Of a stretch of 64,000 bases of DNA, positions 49,029 to 61,700 are shown piece by piece. The notes under the pieces were generated by a model. It did not search any database, was not told the DNA's origin, and saw only the letters and a list, made by a program, of their open reading frames with translations. The translations under genes and the position numbers were made by a program. Within the stretch, counting starts at the first letter, position 1. The number at the start of each line of letters is the position of its first letter. This stretch comes from Biscogniauxia marginata (Eukaryota; Ascomycota; Sordariomycetes; Xylariales; Xylariaceae): positions 124,001 through 188,000 of the forward strand of contig MU404078.1 in the NCBI GenBank assembly GCA_022695795.1, given 5' to 3'.

Positions 49029-50251
49029 ATGGCTCCTCTAGGAATCGCAATCATCGGCGGGGGAATCTTTGTCAAGGAGCAGCACATAGTGAGTACCTAT
49101 CTCCTTATGGTCACCGTGCATTCTCCCCTGCATTGACATGTCAGATGGCTGCTGCGCACCAGCGGATGAGATCTAGCTAATGCATCTGGGATCGATGCCA
49201 TTCTAGGCCTTCTGATAAGCTCCACCAAAGGCTAACGTTAGGCTAGCCTGCTGCCCTCGCCAGCCCCTTGATAGAGATCAAAGCCCTCTGGTCTCGCTCC
49301 CTCAAGACGGCGGAAGAAGCCACCAAACTCGTTAAGGATTCTGCGTCTTCGGTCGAACTATATTCGTCTGATTCTGGAGCCGGCAAGTCTTTTGATGACC
49401 TCCTCAAGCGCTCCGACATAGATGGGGTGGTCCTAGCCCTCCCTATCATCGATCAACCCAAATTCATCGAGAAGGCTCTAGCCGCTGGGAAGCATGTCCT
49501 GGCCGAGAAGCCAATCGCACCTGATGTTGCCAGTGCTGTAAAGCTCATCGAGTACTACAAGAAGGTCTCTGCCAAGAATAAGTTGATCTTGGCTATTGCG
49601 GAGAACTTCCGCTTCAACCAGGGCTGGGCTTATGGCGCTGAAGAGATCAAGAAGCTTGGCAAGGTAACAGGTTTCGTGGTGAGGCTCAACTCGATGATGC
49701 AGACGAGCAACAAGTACTATAACACTGCATGGCGTACGAAGCCCGAATACCAGGGTGGCTTTCTTTTAGACGGCGGTGTGCACTTTACGGCGGCTACTAG
49801 GAAGTTGCTGGGCAAGGAAAATGCTGTTGAGAGCTTAATAGCCCAGACTTCGCTGGTGTCAAGCCATCTGCCACCTGTAGATTCCATCAACGCTGTCCTC
49901 AAGTTGAAGTCCGGGGCCGTAGGCTCTTACATCACCTCCGTTGGAACGACGTTGTCAGCTTTTGAGTACCACGTGGCCTGCGAGGGAGGCTTTGTTAAGG
50001 CTGAGGGATCTAAGGTGGTGACGGGCCGTGGGGTCGGAGATACCGCACAAATCGAGGAGAAGGTTTTCGAGAGAACCAGTGGAGTAAAGGAGGAGGTCCA
50101 GGCCTGGGCGGAATCAATCGTTGCAGGGACACCAAACCCAGAACAAACCCCAGAACTGGCGCTTGGAGACCTAGAGCTGATGGAGAAAATGCTCACGAGC
50201 GGTGACCAGGATGGAGCGCGACAGAAGTTGCAATACCAACATTTCTCGTAA
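49029..50251 (+). CDS. Gfo/Idh/MocA-family NAD(P)-dependent oxidoreductase
   Basis: Two exons (49029..49088 and 49247..50251) around a 158-base intron encode 354 residues. Exon 1 carries the dinucleotide-binding loop MAPLGIAIIGGGIFVKEQHI; the join continues as PAALASPLIEIKALWSRSLK. The family motif AEKPIAPD (Lys of the EKP signature, catalytic) and DGGVHF follow, then the C-terminal beta-sheet domain used for substrate binding. Length is normal. Members oxidise or reduce sugars, inositols or related alcohols with NAD(P); the substrate is unknown. No targeting signal. The gene ends 51 bases from the end of the thioesterase gene on the other strand, so their transcripts probably overlap at the 3' ends. 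Confidence 0.93.
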
Positions 50252-50302
50252 CTGCCAATTTTTGGGGTCATACGGTCGATTTTTCTTAGTGATTAACAAG
50301 AC

Positions 50303-50903
50303 TCATAGCTTGCTAGATTTACCATCAACGAGTAATTTCTCGAGGCCTTGCCGTAGCTGAGAATTCATTCCATTGACGTTTGGCCGTTGGGTGGCACGGT
50401 CGACAAAGACGTGGATGAATTCGCCAACAGCCTTGACTTGTTCTACATCCTTCTCGAAGAGTGCTACCTCGTATACCACACTAGACTTGCTGAGCTTGTT
50501 GACTCTAAGGCAGAGTTCGGCAATCTTGGGATAAGAGATGGCTGAAAAATAGTCGCAGTGAGTGTGAGCCATTAGTGGGTGCTGCGACGAGGTTGGCGGC
50601 TGAAGGCCGCAATGTTCCAGTAGGTACGAATTGATGACAGAGTCGAAGCTGTGGAAATAATTATGGGAGATTAGGCAAGAATCCTACTTGTAAGATTAGG
50701 CATTTGTCGTTCACTAACAGGAAATTGTAGACCGAGTTATTCATGTGATCATACATATCGTTGTCGTTCCTATACTAGAAGTGAGTTCATGTCCTTCCTT
50801 CGATAACCGTTCACGAAGTGTAGTCTCACCATCGCGTTCGATATTCCAGGAGGAAGGGATAGTCGTTCCGACTTCTCCTCTTCAGATGTTTGTTGGATGC
50901 CAT
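50303..50903 (-). CDS. Hotdog-fold acyl-CoA thioesterase (4HBT type)
   Basis: Three exons (50830..50903, 50719..50769, 50303..50648) with introns of 60 and 70 bases encode 156 residues. Joined across the introns, the protein reads YPFLLEYRTRW-NDNDMYDHMNNSVYNFL-FDSVINSYLLEHCG, the catalytic-Asp region of YbgC/4HBT thioesterases (WxDxDxxGHxNN), here with Asp in place of the usual Gly before HMNN. The rest of the hotdog fold (HTHCDYF, LCLRVNKLSKSSVVYEVALFE) is present. It should hydrolyse short acyl-CoA or a related thioester in the cytosol or mitochondrion. The start MASNKHLKRRSRNDYPF is the only Met in frame. It shares a 508-base upstream region with the pseudouridine synthase gene. Confidence 0.9.
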
Positions 50904-51411
50904 GGATACGCACAGACTGTAGGTAACCAACACGACCAACGTAGAGCTAGTCTGATAAATAAATTTATCACGGTTAGGGAGTTGCAAGAGCTCGTTATGG
51001 ATATAAGTATAAATATATGTATATATATAAGACAGGTACCTAGTTAGCCGCTAAGGTGAAGGGCAACTGGATGTTGAAGATTAAAGGGGGAGAGTCTTCA
51101 ATGAGAATGAGCCGAAGCCGAGGTTTAGCTAGGGGGAATGTTTGCCGGGCCGAAACAACATCATTGACGGACCGGTGGATCCACCGAGGGGTTACTTCAA
51201 TTCTGCCAGTCTTGACCGTTAAAATTTCCCTCTTCCCTACGTGAACGGCTTTAGCTTCTCATCCATCATCCACCAGATTTACCTACGCAGATGCGATCGT
51301 ATGCAATCGACGCATAACATCAAGTCTCACCACTCCAGCCAGAAAACTGTGGCAATATAATCCTGTATCCGTGGCGCCCTACACAGGGCAAGATCCTTCT
51401 TACGGTCTACC
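50904..51411. other. Shared 508-base divergent promoter region
   Basis: Between the start codons of the thioesterase (minus) and the pseudouridine synthase (plus). Contains a TATA-rich stretch at about 51000-51032. No gene. Confidence 0.55.
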
Positions 51412-52866
51412 ATGAGCCAGATAGGAGACACCCCCACTCCTGCGGCTCCAGCTCCGGTGCTAGCATCGACGGCCGTTGCGACGCCAGGGGTTGGAAACTT
51501 GGCGATAGCTGACTCACAAGAAACCGAAAATAACAATTTGGTCTCGCCGCCATTGATTACTCCGTGCGGCGACGCCTGGCCGAGGCCGTACTACATTGAG
51601 AATGGCCTGCGACGAGTTGCTCCCTACCATTACACCTACAACACATGGTGCAAACAACGATGGATAGGAAGGGAGATACTTGATGTATTCGAGAGCGAGT
51701 TCAGGGATCGACCGGTAGAGTATTATAGGAATGCTATGGAAACAGGTAAAATCTGTATCAACGGCAAGCCTGTATCCGGGAGCCATATTCTTAAGAACGG
51801 AGAATTAGTCTCGCACACAATGCATCGACACGAGCCACCAGTCTCGGCAGCCCCTATAGGTATCCTCCACGAAGATGAGGACATGATAGTAATAAACAAG
51901 CCCTCGGGGATACCTGTCCACCCGGCGGGCAGATACAACCTCAACTCGGTTATCGAGATCATGAAATCTGAGAGGCACCCGCAATGGATCGCATACCCGT
52001 GCAACAGACTAGACAGGTTGACCAGTGGTATCATGTTCATCGCAAAGCATCCCAGGTCGGCAGACCATCTAACCGTTCAAATCAAACAACGGACGGTACG
52101 GAAAGAATATATAGCACGTGTTATCGGTAACTTCCCCGATGGGGAAGTGGTCTGTAACGAACCCGTACTATCAATATCACCCAAACTAGGATTGAACCGG
52201 GTACGGGCGAGTGGGAAGACCGCGAGAACGGTCTTCAAGAAGCTCGCTTATTACCCCTCGCGCCAGCCTCGGCAAGACATAGCGAACAATAATCCGCAGA
52301 TGGCAGGAGGAGAGGCTGTCGAAGATAAGACAAGGCCATGGGTACGCCAAGAAGGCTATTCCGTCGTCCGGTGTTTACCGGTGACAGGTAGAACCCATCA
52401 GATCAGAGTCCACCTTCAGCATCTCGGACACCCAATTCAAAACGATCCTATCTATGCGAACCAAAGAGTCTGGGGTATCAAGCTGGGATACAACGACCCC
52501 GACGCCCTTGAAAATACAGACGAGGACATCATGACTCGATTGAACCGGATGGGAAAAGAAGACGTGGCCGATGCGGTAGCCTACCACGATGAGATGGTAG
52601 ATAAGTATTACAAAAATAAGGCAGAGAAAATGTCCGGAGAGCTATGTGAGGTCTGCGATACACCACTGTACACAGACCCAGGCGAGCAGGAACTCTCGCT
52701 ATGGCTTCATAGTCTACGGTACGAAGATGCCGGAGGTAGTTGGAGCTACGTTAGCCCTCTCCCCGACTGGGCTTTGCCCCCATCGGGTATGGCAGGACCG
52801 ACAGAAGTTGGGGGAATGGAGGAACTGGTCGACGCCGTAAAGGATATCAATCCTGAGATCGCATAG
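51412..52866 (+). CDS. RluA-family pseudouridine synthase (Pus9/Rib2 type)
   Basis: Single exon of 484 residues. A disordered N-terminal stretch leads into YYIENGLRRVAPYHYTYNTW and a short S4-like segment (ICINGKPVSGSHILKNGELV), as in yeast Pus8/Pus9. The catalytic motif is NRLDRLTSGIMFIAK with Asp201 as the active-site residue; GRTHQIRVHLQHLGHPIQND is the conserved C-terminal core motif. Yeast relatives make pseudouridine 32 in cytosolic (Pus8, part of Rib2) or mitochondrial (Pus9) tRNAs. No deaminase domain follows, so it is not a full Rib2 fusion. No mitochondrial targeting signal is evident, which suggests a cytosolic tRNA enzyme (inference). Confidence 0.93.
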   Translation: MSQIGDTPTPAAPAPVLASTAVATPGVGNLAIADSQETENNNLVSPPLITPCGDAWPRPYYIENGLRRVAPYHYTYNTWCKQRWIGREILDVFESEFRDRPVEYYRNAMETGKICINGKPVSGSHILKNGELVSHTMHRHEPPVSAAPIGILHEDEDMIVINKPSGIPVHPAGRYNLNSVIEIMKSERHPQWIAYPCNRLDRLTSGIMFIAKHPRSADHLTVQIKQRTVRKEYIARVIGNFPDGEVVCNEPVLSISPKLGLNRVRASGKTARTVFKKLAYYPSRQPRQDIANNNPQMAGGEAVEDKTRPWVRQEGYSVVRCLPVTGRTHQIRVHLQHLGHPIQNDPIYANQRVWGIKLGYNDPDALENTDEDIMTRLNRMGKEDVADAVAYHDEMVDKYYKNKAEKMSGELCEVCDTPLYTDPGEQELSLWLHSLRYEDAGGSWSYVSPLPDWALPPSGMAGPTEVGGMEELVDAVKDINPEIA

Positions 52867-54756
52867 AACTCTCCATTTCTCGCGATCGAAGGACAGTAAC
52901 TGGACAGTGCTACCGCTCAAGTTGAAACAAACGACTTGAGCTGGTGCAAAGTCAAATAATTGGATTCGCCTGGTGGCTCCGTATACCCCTTTCGATAGAC
53001 ACTGTCCAGCCGAGGGTCAGCCACCCGAAACCGCTCGAACTAGATAGCACTTATATCCTCACACCTAGAAGACACGTACTCAGGGCTTGGCCTCTGCTTA
53101 CCAGGAATAGAGTTTTGAGTTACGTTACAGCCATGGTTCCCGACAAAAGAATTATCCCACTTTCCGCAACCGCCCGACGCCTCCGCTGCAACTCCAATGA
53201 CCGGTAGAAGTACAGTCTACATGGTGGTGCGTGCAAAGAAAGGATTCTCAATAAGCTTCTTCTAGAATACACGTGGCGACGGCGGGGAACTGAGACAGGG
53301 ATGTCTGGGGGGGTTGAAGGAAAGGCTGCGGCATTTGGGATGTACCAGAAAACTCTTGCGACAGCATCAACGTTATTCCCATGCCGGGCAATCGCCGTAA
53401 CCGTGGAAGTGCCTAACACGGTATTGCATTACAAGCCTTGATACCGACCACGACGCTGGTTATGAGGTTCTCCACGGGCTCGTTAGAATTGTGTGCTTTT
53501 TTCGTCTTCCCCCTCGTCATTCTCAAGCAACAATACAAGGCTCTCTGTTTTAGTACCTTGGGCAGCCGCAAGTCGGGTTCCATTAATGACAGAGGATAGT
53601 CCCTATTGGTAACTAGGCGCGTTACCTGTAGCGAAGCAAAGTTATGATATGGGCTAAGGCTTGTCTAGTTACCTCACGTCTACGAATGCCGGAATTCTTC
53701 GCAGGCATTGTTTCGGTAGATTCCACCTCGCCATTCTGAAAATACTCAAGTCTTAGCCCGCCGACTAGGCGCTAGGGCACGTTCACCAACTGTGGGACTA
53801 GACGGCTACTCCTGATCACCACTCTTGATCTTCATGCCCAGAGCTGTCAAACTACAGCGACATGATAATCTGCATTCGGAATCTCACAAGTCCAGTTACC
53901 ACATCTCTTTCGTTTGCTCTCAGATCCCGTGAGAATGCTTGATGACAGCGTGAGAGCTAGACGGTTTCCAAAGCGTTACCCGGCGCTAGCATCTCAACTC
54001 CCACCCTCACTAGTGCCTCCAGCCAGCTCACTACCTCGCAGTGATCTTCAGACCGTCCTCCGATCTTCGATGGGCGTTGGGTTGAGTATCATAGTGCAAA
54101 GTCTATTTGGGAACCCGGCCCTTGCAGCTACACACCACTAGACTAGACTATAGGCTGTGCATGCTGACCATATGCATAGCCGAGCCGCCATCCTCGTTGT
54201 AAGTACCTCGGGACTTGGCTACCTTGGCTGGCCCAAACTCGTTCGGTGCGATTACGAGCGAATGAGCATAACGGTTGCAAGTCGGAAACGAGCTGAACAT
54301 GCCCACCCTGAGCATCTTAGCGCCCCTAGTAAGTACCTGAATACTTTCCCATAACCTGTGCTTGCAAAGTATTCTGGAAGAGAATTAGCTCCTGAAGGTT
54401 CTTCACAATACATCTGTGCTTAGTCTTCCGCTTCGAGCTAGGGGACCCTTCACTCTCTTCACGGAGTGGCCATCTAGTCACTAGTGGGTCGTATTGTAAT
54501 CCCAATAAGCTAGTATCTTGGTAGATACATGGACGCTTCGAGTTGCCTGCCAGGTGGATAGCTGCCCCAAATTCTGATTTAGTTATATATCCCCTCATGA
54601 GGCCAACTAGACCCTCCTTGAATCTAGTCCATTCATCTCAGCCATCTCATCCATATTATCAACCTCATTCGAGCATATATACATACAGATATATATTTCA
54701 CCTGTCTTCATCACATCTCAAATTGCCGTTAGGCACAACCCTCAAGACTATCAAGC
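52867..54756. other. Intergenic, no supported gene
   Basis: Upstream region of the bZIP gene. ORFs are short and without family motifs. TA-rich elements at 54673-54700 could serve as its TATA region. Confidence 0.5.
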
Positions 54757-55753
54757 ATGTCTCCTACCATTCACGCCATCATATCGTCCCCGAGAAAAAG
54801 CTCCCCAGCAACCTCAAGTCCAGAACTTACCAACGGTATGGCCAAGCCTGACACCGAAGCCGCTAAAGTTGGAAAGCGAAAAGGTATGCTTCAAATATCT
54901 ATCAGGTATGAGCGAATTCAAGTTGGCTAAACATCAATGCAGGCACCAGAAGTGTATCCACACTCAGCCCTTCACAACTCGCCCGGAAGCGCGCCAACGA
55001 CCGGGAAGCTCAGCGAGCTATTCGAGCTCGCACAAAGGAGCACATTGAAAATCTCGAGAGAGAAATCGATGAACTTCGAAGCAGACAGAACCGTGATCAG
55101 ACTATTCAAGAACTACTCCAGAGAAACAAAATCCTAGAAGAGGAAGTCCACCGATTAAGAGATGGGACGGGGATCCATAGTTCGGGCACTAGTGACCCCT
55201 ACCAGCCCTGTACGTTTGGGGACTCAGACCGATATATTAGTGAGAGCATCACGGCTGACCTCTTCATAGCATATCACGGCTCTAGCACTCGGACGTCCCC
55301 CTTCGGACACTCTACTACTGAGTGTCATTTGGTATCAGACATGTCTCACTATAACAATATCCCCGACACCACAGACGTCTGGCCCTCATCTGTCGTGCCT
55401 TGTTCTGTTCCATCAACCGTCTCCAGCCCCTCTTCATCCGGTGCTCCTGATGATTTCGGGAATACCTACCTCCCGACGAGTGCACCTTCTTCGGCCGTCC
55501 TCGAGAGAACAAGCCTACCACCAAGTATGAGTTCTCCTGCAGTCTCCTGCATTGGCAGCGACATCGGCTTCGACGACATCAAGTCTGGTGAGTTCCCTGT
55601 TGTCTTCGCACGATCAAAGCGGAGTCTAATCCAACGTTCCTAGAATTTGCGTGCCCACCACTCAACATCGTCCCACTCACGCCAACAACCTACCACCAAC
55701 AACCGTGGGGCGTGTACCCCGTGTACTACCAGGCATCCCCAGTGGTACTATGA
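54757..55753 (+). CDS. bZIP transcription factor, Asp-type basic region
   Basis: Four exons (54757..54883, 54943..55209, 55270..55587, 55644..55753) with introns of 56-60 bases encode 273 residues. The bZIP domain spans residues about 56-120: basic region RKRANDREAQRAIRARTKEH followed by heptad leucines or their equivalents (L80, I84, L87). Aligned on the first zipper leucine, Asp62 falls where nearly all bZIPs have an invariant DNA-contacting Asn. The middle is Ser/Thr/Pro-rich and disordered. The C-terminal exon ends with a hydrophobic aromatic block (TYHQQPWGVYPVYYQ) often kept in this fungal subfamily and possibly an activation or partner site. It should act in the nucleus as a dimer; targets are unknown. 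Confidence 0.9.
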
Positions 55754-58700
55754 GCAAAAACCCGAATGTTTCATTTTGAGAGTTGGGACATTGGGACACA
55801 ATTTGGCACACGAAACCGGGCCCCTGGTTTCTTTCTGTTCCTTTACATGTCTCCACACGCAATATCGCATTACCAGTGGATTTTATTTTACAGTACGGTA
55901 TCGTTCACGCAGTGCGGTTACCACGAGCCGGTATATTCCATGGTCGAATATCGTCGTCTACAGCGCAAACTTACGGGTTTAAGTCTGCGCTTTTGAAATC
56001 TTGAAGGCGTTAACAGTTGGTCATTCTACGGGCACCTGTCGCAGATTGGGTGGGCATGTGGGGTAGCTATGGGATCCAGAGGCTTGGGCATTGCACGAAA
56101 ACGTTGTGCGGCGTTATCTTGAGTTGCACTGGTTGGTTAAATTAGAAAGACAAGACCCCTAGGTCACATCAGGCGTTGAGGGGGGTTCATCATTGTTTAT
56201 TTGGTCATAACAGCGGGCAAAAGGTTATGGGTGAAAAGAACTTGGGATGCATTAGCCAACGGGGAATTTATTGTACAATGAGAATCACGAATATTACAAG
56301 AGTTTTGCCAAATTTCCATCACTTTTACCTCCTTGCTACGTTACGGTGATCCGGCTCGATAACTACACACGAAGGATGGAAATATTCATCCTATACATAA
56401 CTACACAAAGCAACAGTCTCAGGCAATATGAAGAGTTACTAGGTAATACCTCCATGTTTCCTCTATGAAAATCAGTATGTAATCTATAACCCAGAGGCCT
56501 TTTCTCTCGCCCTTTTTTTCCATCCGAAACTCTACTCCAAGTAGCCGCACATCAGATTATGAACCTACCATTTCCCCATTATCGACACCTCATTACACTC
56601 CACAATGGCTCCTACGATCATAACGTTTATAGTAGATTCACCTAGGTCTCGCATATAGCCCGGGAATCAAAATCCGGGGAACTGACTCCACACAGCTCAC
56701 GACCCCGGAAATGCCAGTTTCTTCTCGGCAACACGGATCCACAAGAAAAGGTTTATATTGACCTCTACATCTGAGATTATTTGTAAATTTTTGCCGAGCA
56801 ATAAAGGTAATTTGCGGATCGCATGACGGCGCAAGGAAAATGAGATGTGCCCTAAGATGCAGGTATTATTGCCCGGCGTTCGGCAGCGGCCGGGAGATGA
56901 CCAAGGCTGGGGATAATTGGCCAATAATACTTAAGTAGTTCTGGTTATACCATAGCAGCGATACTCCAATCTCCGGACACTGACATCACGAATAATGTCG
57001 AACTGTAAGTCAATACGGTTGAGACCATTGCTTGCGGATGGGGCGCCAGCACGCAATTACGTCCGCTATACAGTATTCTAGGCCCTACGTGCAATGAAAC
57101 TAGTGGATTACATGCATACTCTTTCAACCATGTGAGGACTAGACTGCGTCTCGCGGTCCCCAATCTTGGCGGAGCTACAACTTCACCATTCCCACGTACA
57201 GGTCCGTCTACGGGTTAGTCTACCAGAGCCAGAGCCAGACATCTAAGTTATCCTAGGAAACCTTTTCTGTCAATGGAAAATTCGCCGACCAGGTTATATG
57301 ACATAATACACCGATCTGCATTACCTCTCTGCTACGCAAGATAGGAAATTATTTTTTTCTGAAGAAAGGCACAGACGGGCATTACAGGTCAAGCACGTCA
57401 GAGATAAGCCTATTGTTTTCTACTTCCAAACAACTCCTGGGGGAGCAGCGAAAAGAAACCTGATTTAAGAACTCCTTCCGGCGGTCCGAGAGAGGGGAGA
57501 AAAATCTTCTAAATACCGAATCCTGCTAAAGATGAGAGAGAAATTACCTTTTGAGTTTACGGTTAACGTAAAAAATGAAGAAGCATAAGAGCATAAGAGA
57601 CGTGTGTACTTAATGTTACTGGGCCAAGAAACTGCTGCTGGTAAGTATAACTTTCTCTGCCTTTCTCTTGGACGGTACTCCACCAGCTGCCTGTACATAA
57701 CGGAGCGGCGTTATTGTCCCGCAGACAGGGATTCTTTTGGTGGCTCAACTGCCCTCCTGCTTACGTATTTACTACGTTTACTTGCGCAGACAAGTATTAT
57801 ATTCGTCGGATAAACGACATGATCGGAAAAAGGGGGCCTGGAAACTTGCAATACTGGTGCCTACTCGCCGGCTCTATTAGCTGTCCTCGTCGCGAGGGAA
57901 AGACCAACACAAGCCCCTTTTATTTGAGAGCTTTATCAGCACATATACGTATACATACTGATGGATCGCGTACCTCACTCAAACTACAACGCGCATTATT
58001 CCACGATCACCCGGGACGTTGTCTGGCAAACTTGGAACGACATTGGACTTTGGTACGCACTATAACATAGAATCCTGATATTATTACACCAAACCAAAGG
58101 TACTCTATGCACATAGGTATGCAGGTAGACATCATTATCTATCTAGATACGCAAGGCTCCTATCGCATACCTCCATCATAGGATCTACCCTGAGGACACC
58201 CCAGCCGGGGATTTTCATGGTCCTACAAGGATTGTCTCCTAGCCCGGAAGATCGTCCCTAATTGGTAGCGGGGGATCAATCAATACCTACCTGCCGGACG
58301 AACCAGAGCTGAAATGAAGGGCGTTTATCTGGCACAACTTTTCAGAGCTTCCCCGAAATACGCTCGATTTCTGCGACTGTTCATCAAAACAGTGACATCT
58401 TCTTAGCTGAAAATACCGAACCGCCGCGGAAGATCTTATACACTTTTTCGACATTGCATCTAGCGGTTCCAGAACAACGCCCTCAACACCACCGGCACCG
58501 CCTCCGCCTATCTTCAACTATTTGAGTTTAAGGATCGCCATTATTTAAATCAATTGAACCGCATTCGGTCATATTCCATACCCATAAAAGTCATATGATA
58601 ATTCATAACATGCACCTTAGCAAGAGGAGCTCATAGAGTTCTGTCTTGCACATGGGATGACGAGTTCATCCTTACTGACGTTACGTGATTTCAACTCAAA

Positions 58701-61700
58701 TCGAGAATCAAGTGCCTCTCTCATTTGCCGGGATTCCGGAGGGCCGCCAGCGAGACTTCTACAGCCCACGCGGCGGTTCTTAACGATATGCGACAGCATG
58801 TGCGCCTATCTGACCAGCCGCCTCAACACAGACATCTTAGAAAACTAACGAGATAACCATCGAGTCGTTATCCCGCCCAGACTACCTACCTAGGTGGCGC
58901 AAGGGAGTTTAGTATAACGTCCGAGCGCGTCACTTAATAGCTGAGACACTATTACATGCCGCCTCAACACTATCTAATCTACTACTTTCAGCCTCTGATT
59001 GCACAATTTCTATACGTCCAACTGCCACCGTCCTAGAATATCGCCTACATAGTCCAATGGCCTCACTAGCGTGTCGACGAGTTAGCTGAAGCCTTTCTCT
59101 CCCTCTCAAGCTACTGTCATGGACCATGACGACTTCCGAATACTACCGACTATACGTATTAAGAAGTTTGTTTTGCCTTTCTTTTATCCAAATAAGGTTA
59201 GGTTGTGTATACGCAACTTCTGGAGTAACCCAAGTCTGTAATATGTAACCAGAAACTAGCAAATGAGACATTTCACGCAACTATACTATCTAGGTAGCTA
59301 TGTAACCTTCAATATTTTTACCGGTTGATATACATCATTTGCAGATCACGTGGACACACCTTGGTGAATTAATATATGTGTGGCGTTTCTTTTCTTTTCC
59401 TTTCTCCTTTCTTCTTTCGCAAACGCTAAGCACGTACATTTTCTAGTCTATAGGAACTACCCGCCAATATGTAAGGACCCTATTCACTTATTCGACTAAT
59501 GGCTTCCACTGCGCCAATAGGGTGAACGGCTTTCACATGAGTTTTTCTCGAGCTCAGTATCGTCGTTTCGAGGAAGGCGGAGTGTTGTCTTAGCAGTGAG
59601 ATCTAGAACATCTCCTTAGTTACGTACGTCCAACAGCTAATCAATCATCTATGGCGTGTATCTCCCAGTATATCCCCTCTCGGGCCTTACCTAGGTTTTG
59701 TTTCGGCTATCGGAACCGAAACAACCGGAACCGAAACACTGATGGCTCCCCATATTCCCGAGAAAAAAAAAGGGGGGGGTGACCATAACACGCAGGCTTG
59801 TAGAATAGGAGGCGCTATATATTTAGGTTCGACGGTCTCTCGGGTTTTGAACTCTAAACCTGCCGTTTCAAACACCGCCAACCCCCATCGCTCACCCTCC
59901 CTTTTGCAACGTTGTACGTTGCTCCTAGTGGAGGGAAGAAGATGCACGCTATAGGCCTGTCAAACCGAAGAGGCTTTGATAGGCTGTTCCCATGTGGGCT
60001 ACTCGCAATACAAGGCGCATTTTCATATGATCGCAGCCTTAGCATGAAGCCTTACAGATCTAAGTGTTGATCGAAACTCTACTGCCTCTTCTCCTGGCCG
60101 TTCCAAGGACAATCCTAGGCATAGGTCATTCATGATGGACTAGCTAGCTCTGTCAGCTTGCCTATTATCAGGCTATATTACGTCGAAACAGACCTTGAAG
60201 TTGGTCGCGTCACAAAGTGAAAACAGGAGTTTTAGGAGCTTGAAATTTTTGCCAACAAGATCGAATGTCTCCCATCCGCCTTGGATGGTTCATCAACCAC
60301 GTGGTAGGATCACGCATCTAGAATCGTACGATCATCGCAACCAGTATTCTGCTATGCCGAAGAGAAAGGTTCTCGACGCAAAATGTCTCGCAACAGATCC
60401 CCCAGCGCAGTGAAAGTCAGCGATCAAGAAGACTGGATGAACAGTTTCTAGCTATGGGCTAGATTCTATGCTCACGTTCTGCATGTTTCAACTGCCTTGC
60501 TCCCGTCAGCCGAGTATCTACACGTGGGAAGACATCTATCACCCCCTGACTAACATCGAAGCCCGAAAGTCTAATGTGGCTGGCAAAACAGGGAAACATC
60601 GCTCACACCAAGTTTTCAGGTCGCCTAGAAATAACGGCACAAAGCAGGCCCCGCGATTATTGCCAGCATTCATTTCCTTGCATGGTAAGGTGGTGAACCT
60701 TGATCTAGCTCAGGGATTCGTCTCCCCTTCAAACCCAGCCTAGCGATGGAATTCTTCTCGAAGCATGTCAAACCTAAATCTACGTCGTCGGTTGGATGTA
60801 AAGAAACCTTAAAACGAGAAGCTTGCAGCAACGGCTACAAGCTTCAGTCTCCTGGTGGCCCACATCCCTTAAACCCACATTCCGTTCATACTATTTTATC
60901 TGTTCGGACTCGGTCTGGTACGCATCCATACGAAAACATGGAAACAGCGCCACGCGCCGTCTAGCGGGATTTCTCTGCACTGGGTTCCATACACAACCTA
61001 TACTAGCTACATAGGTAGTCCAGCGATGAGGTGGGTTTCTTTTTGTATCACGGTACGGCATGGTCTTCAACAGTATGATCCTACTTCGTTCACCCCACGC
61101 GAGAATTACGCTGTCACAATAAGGTTTTTGATCCCCCTTTCTCTCTTCTTGTTCCTGAATTCTAGACGTGGTCCATCCATGAAATGCCGATCTGGAAATT
61201 CGCTACCAATATTGATCTCATGTCTTGCCTGTGTTTTCCATCCCGCTCTCCCTAGCCGAGATTCGACCACCCATCCACCACCCTCTCGCCCCTAGCGGTG
61301 GTGAGGTGCGGGTGTTTTGGATTTTGCATCATTCGAAACATCCTAACTTAGAAACATTATACGGGGCCTTCTGGGGGCCTTTTTCAAGAAGGGCTGGACT
61401 TAGATCGTGTATGCAGCCCAGCACAGTACACTACAGTTAGCTCTTGCATACCTCTATCCAAACTCCACGCCCTGTGGACCCTGACAAGAGGGGTGAGCAT
61501 ACATCCAGTACACCATCTTTGTCTGAAAGATTACTCTGTAGAAGGAGCATGCCTGTGCGTGATATAGAGCTGAATATCTAAACAATTGATCTCTACCCAC
61601 CTACACACCCTATTCAGACTACTCTAGCCGAATATTTTTGATCCCGTTTTCCTCGGTTGCCATTCCAAGGGCGACCTTTTGCGAAGAGATCATATGGCCA

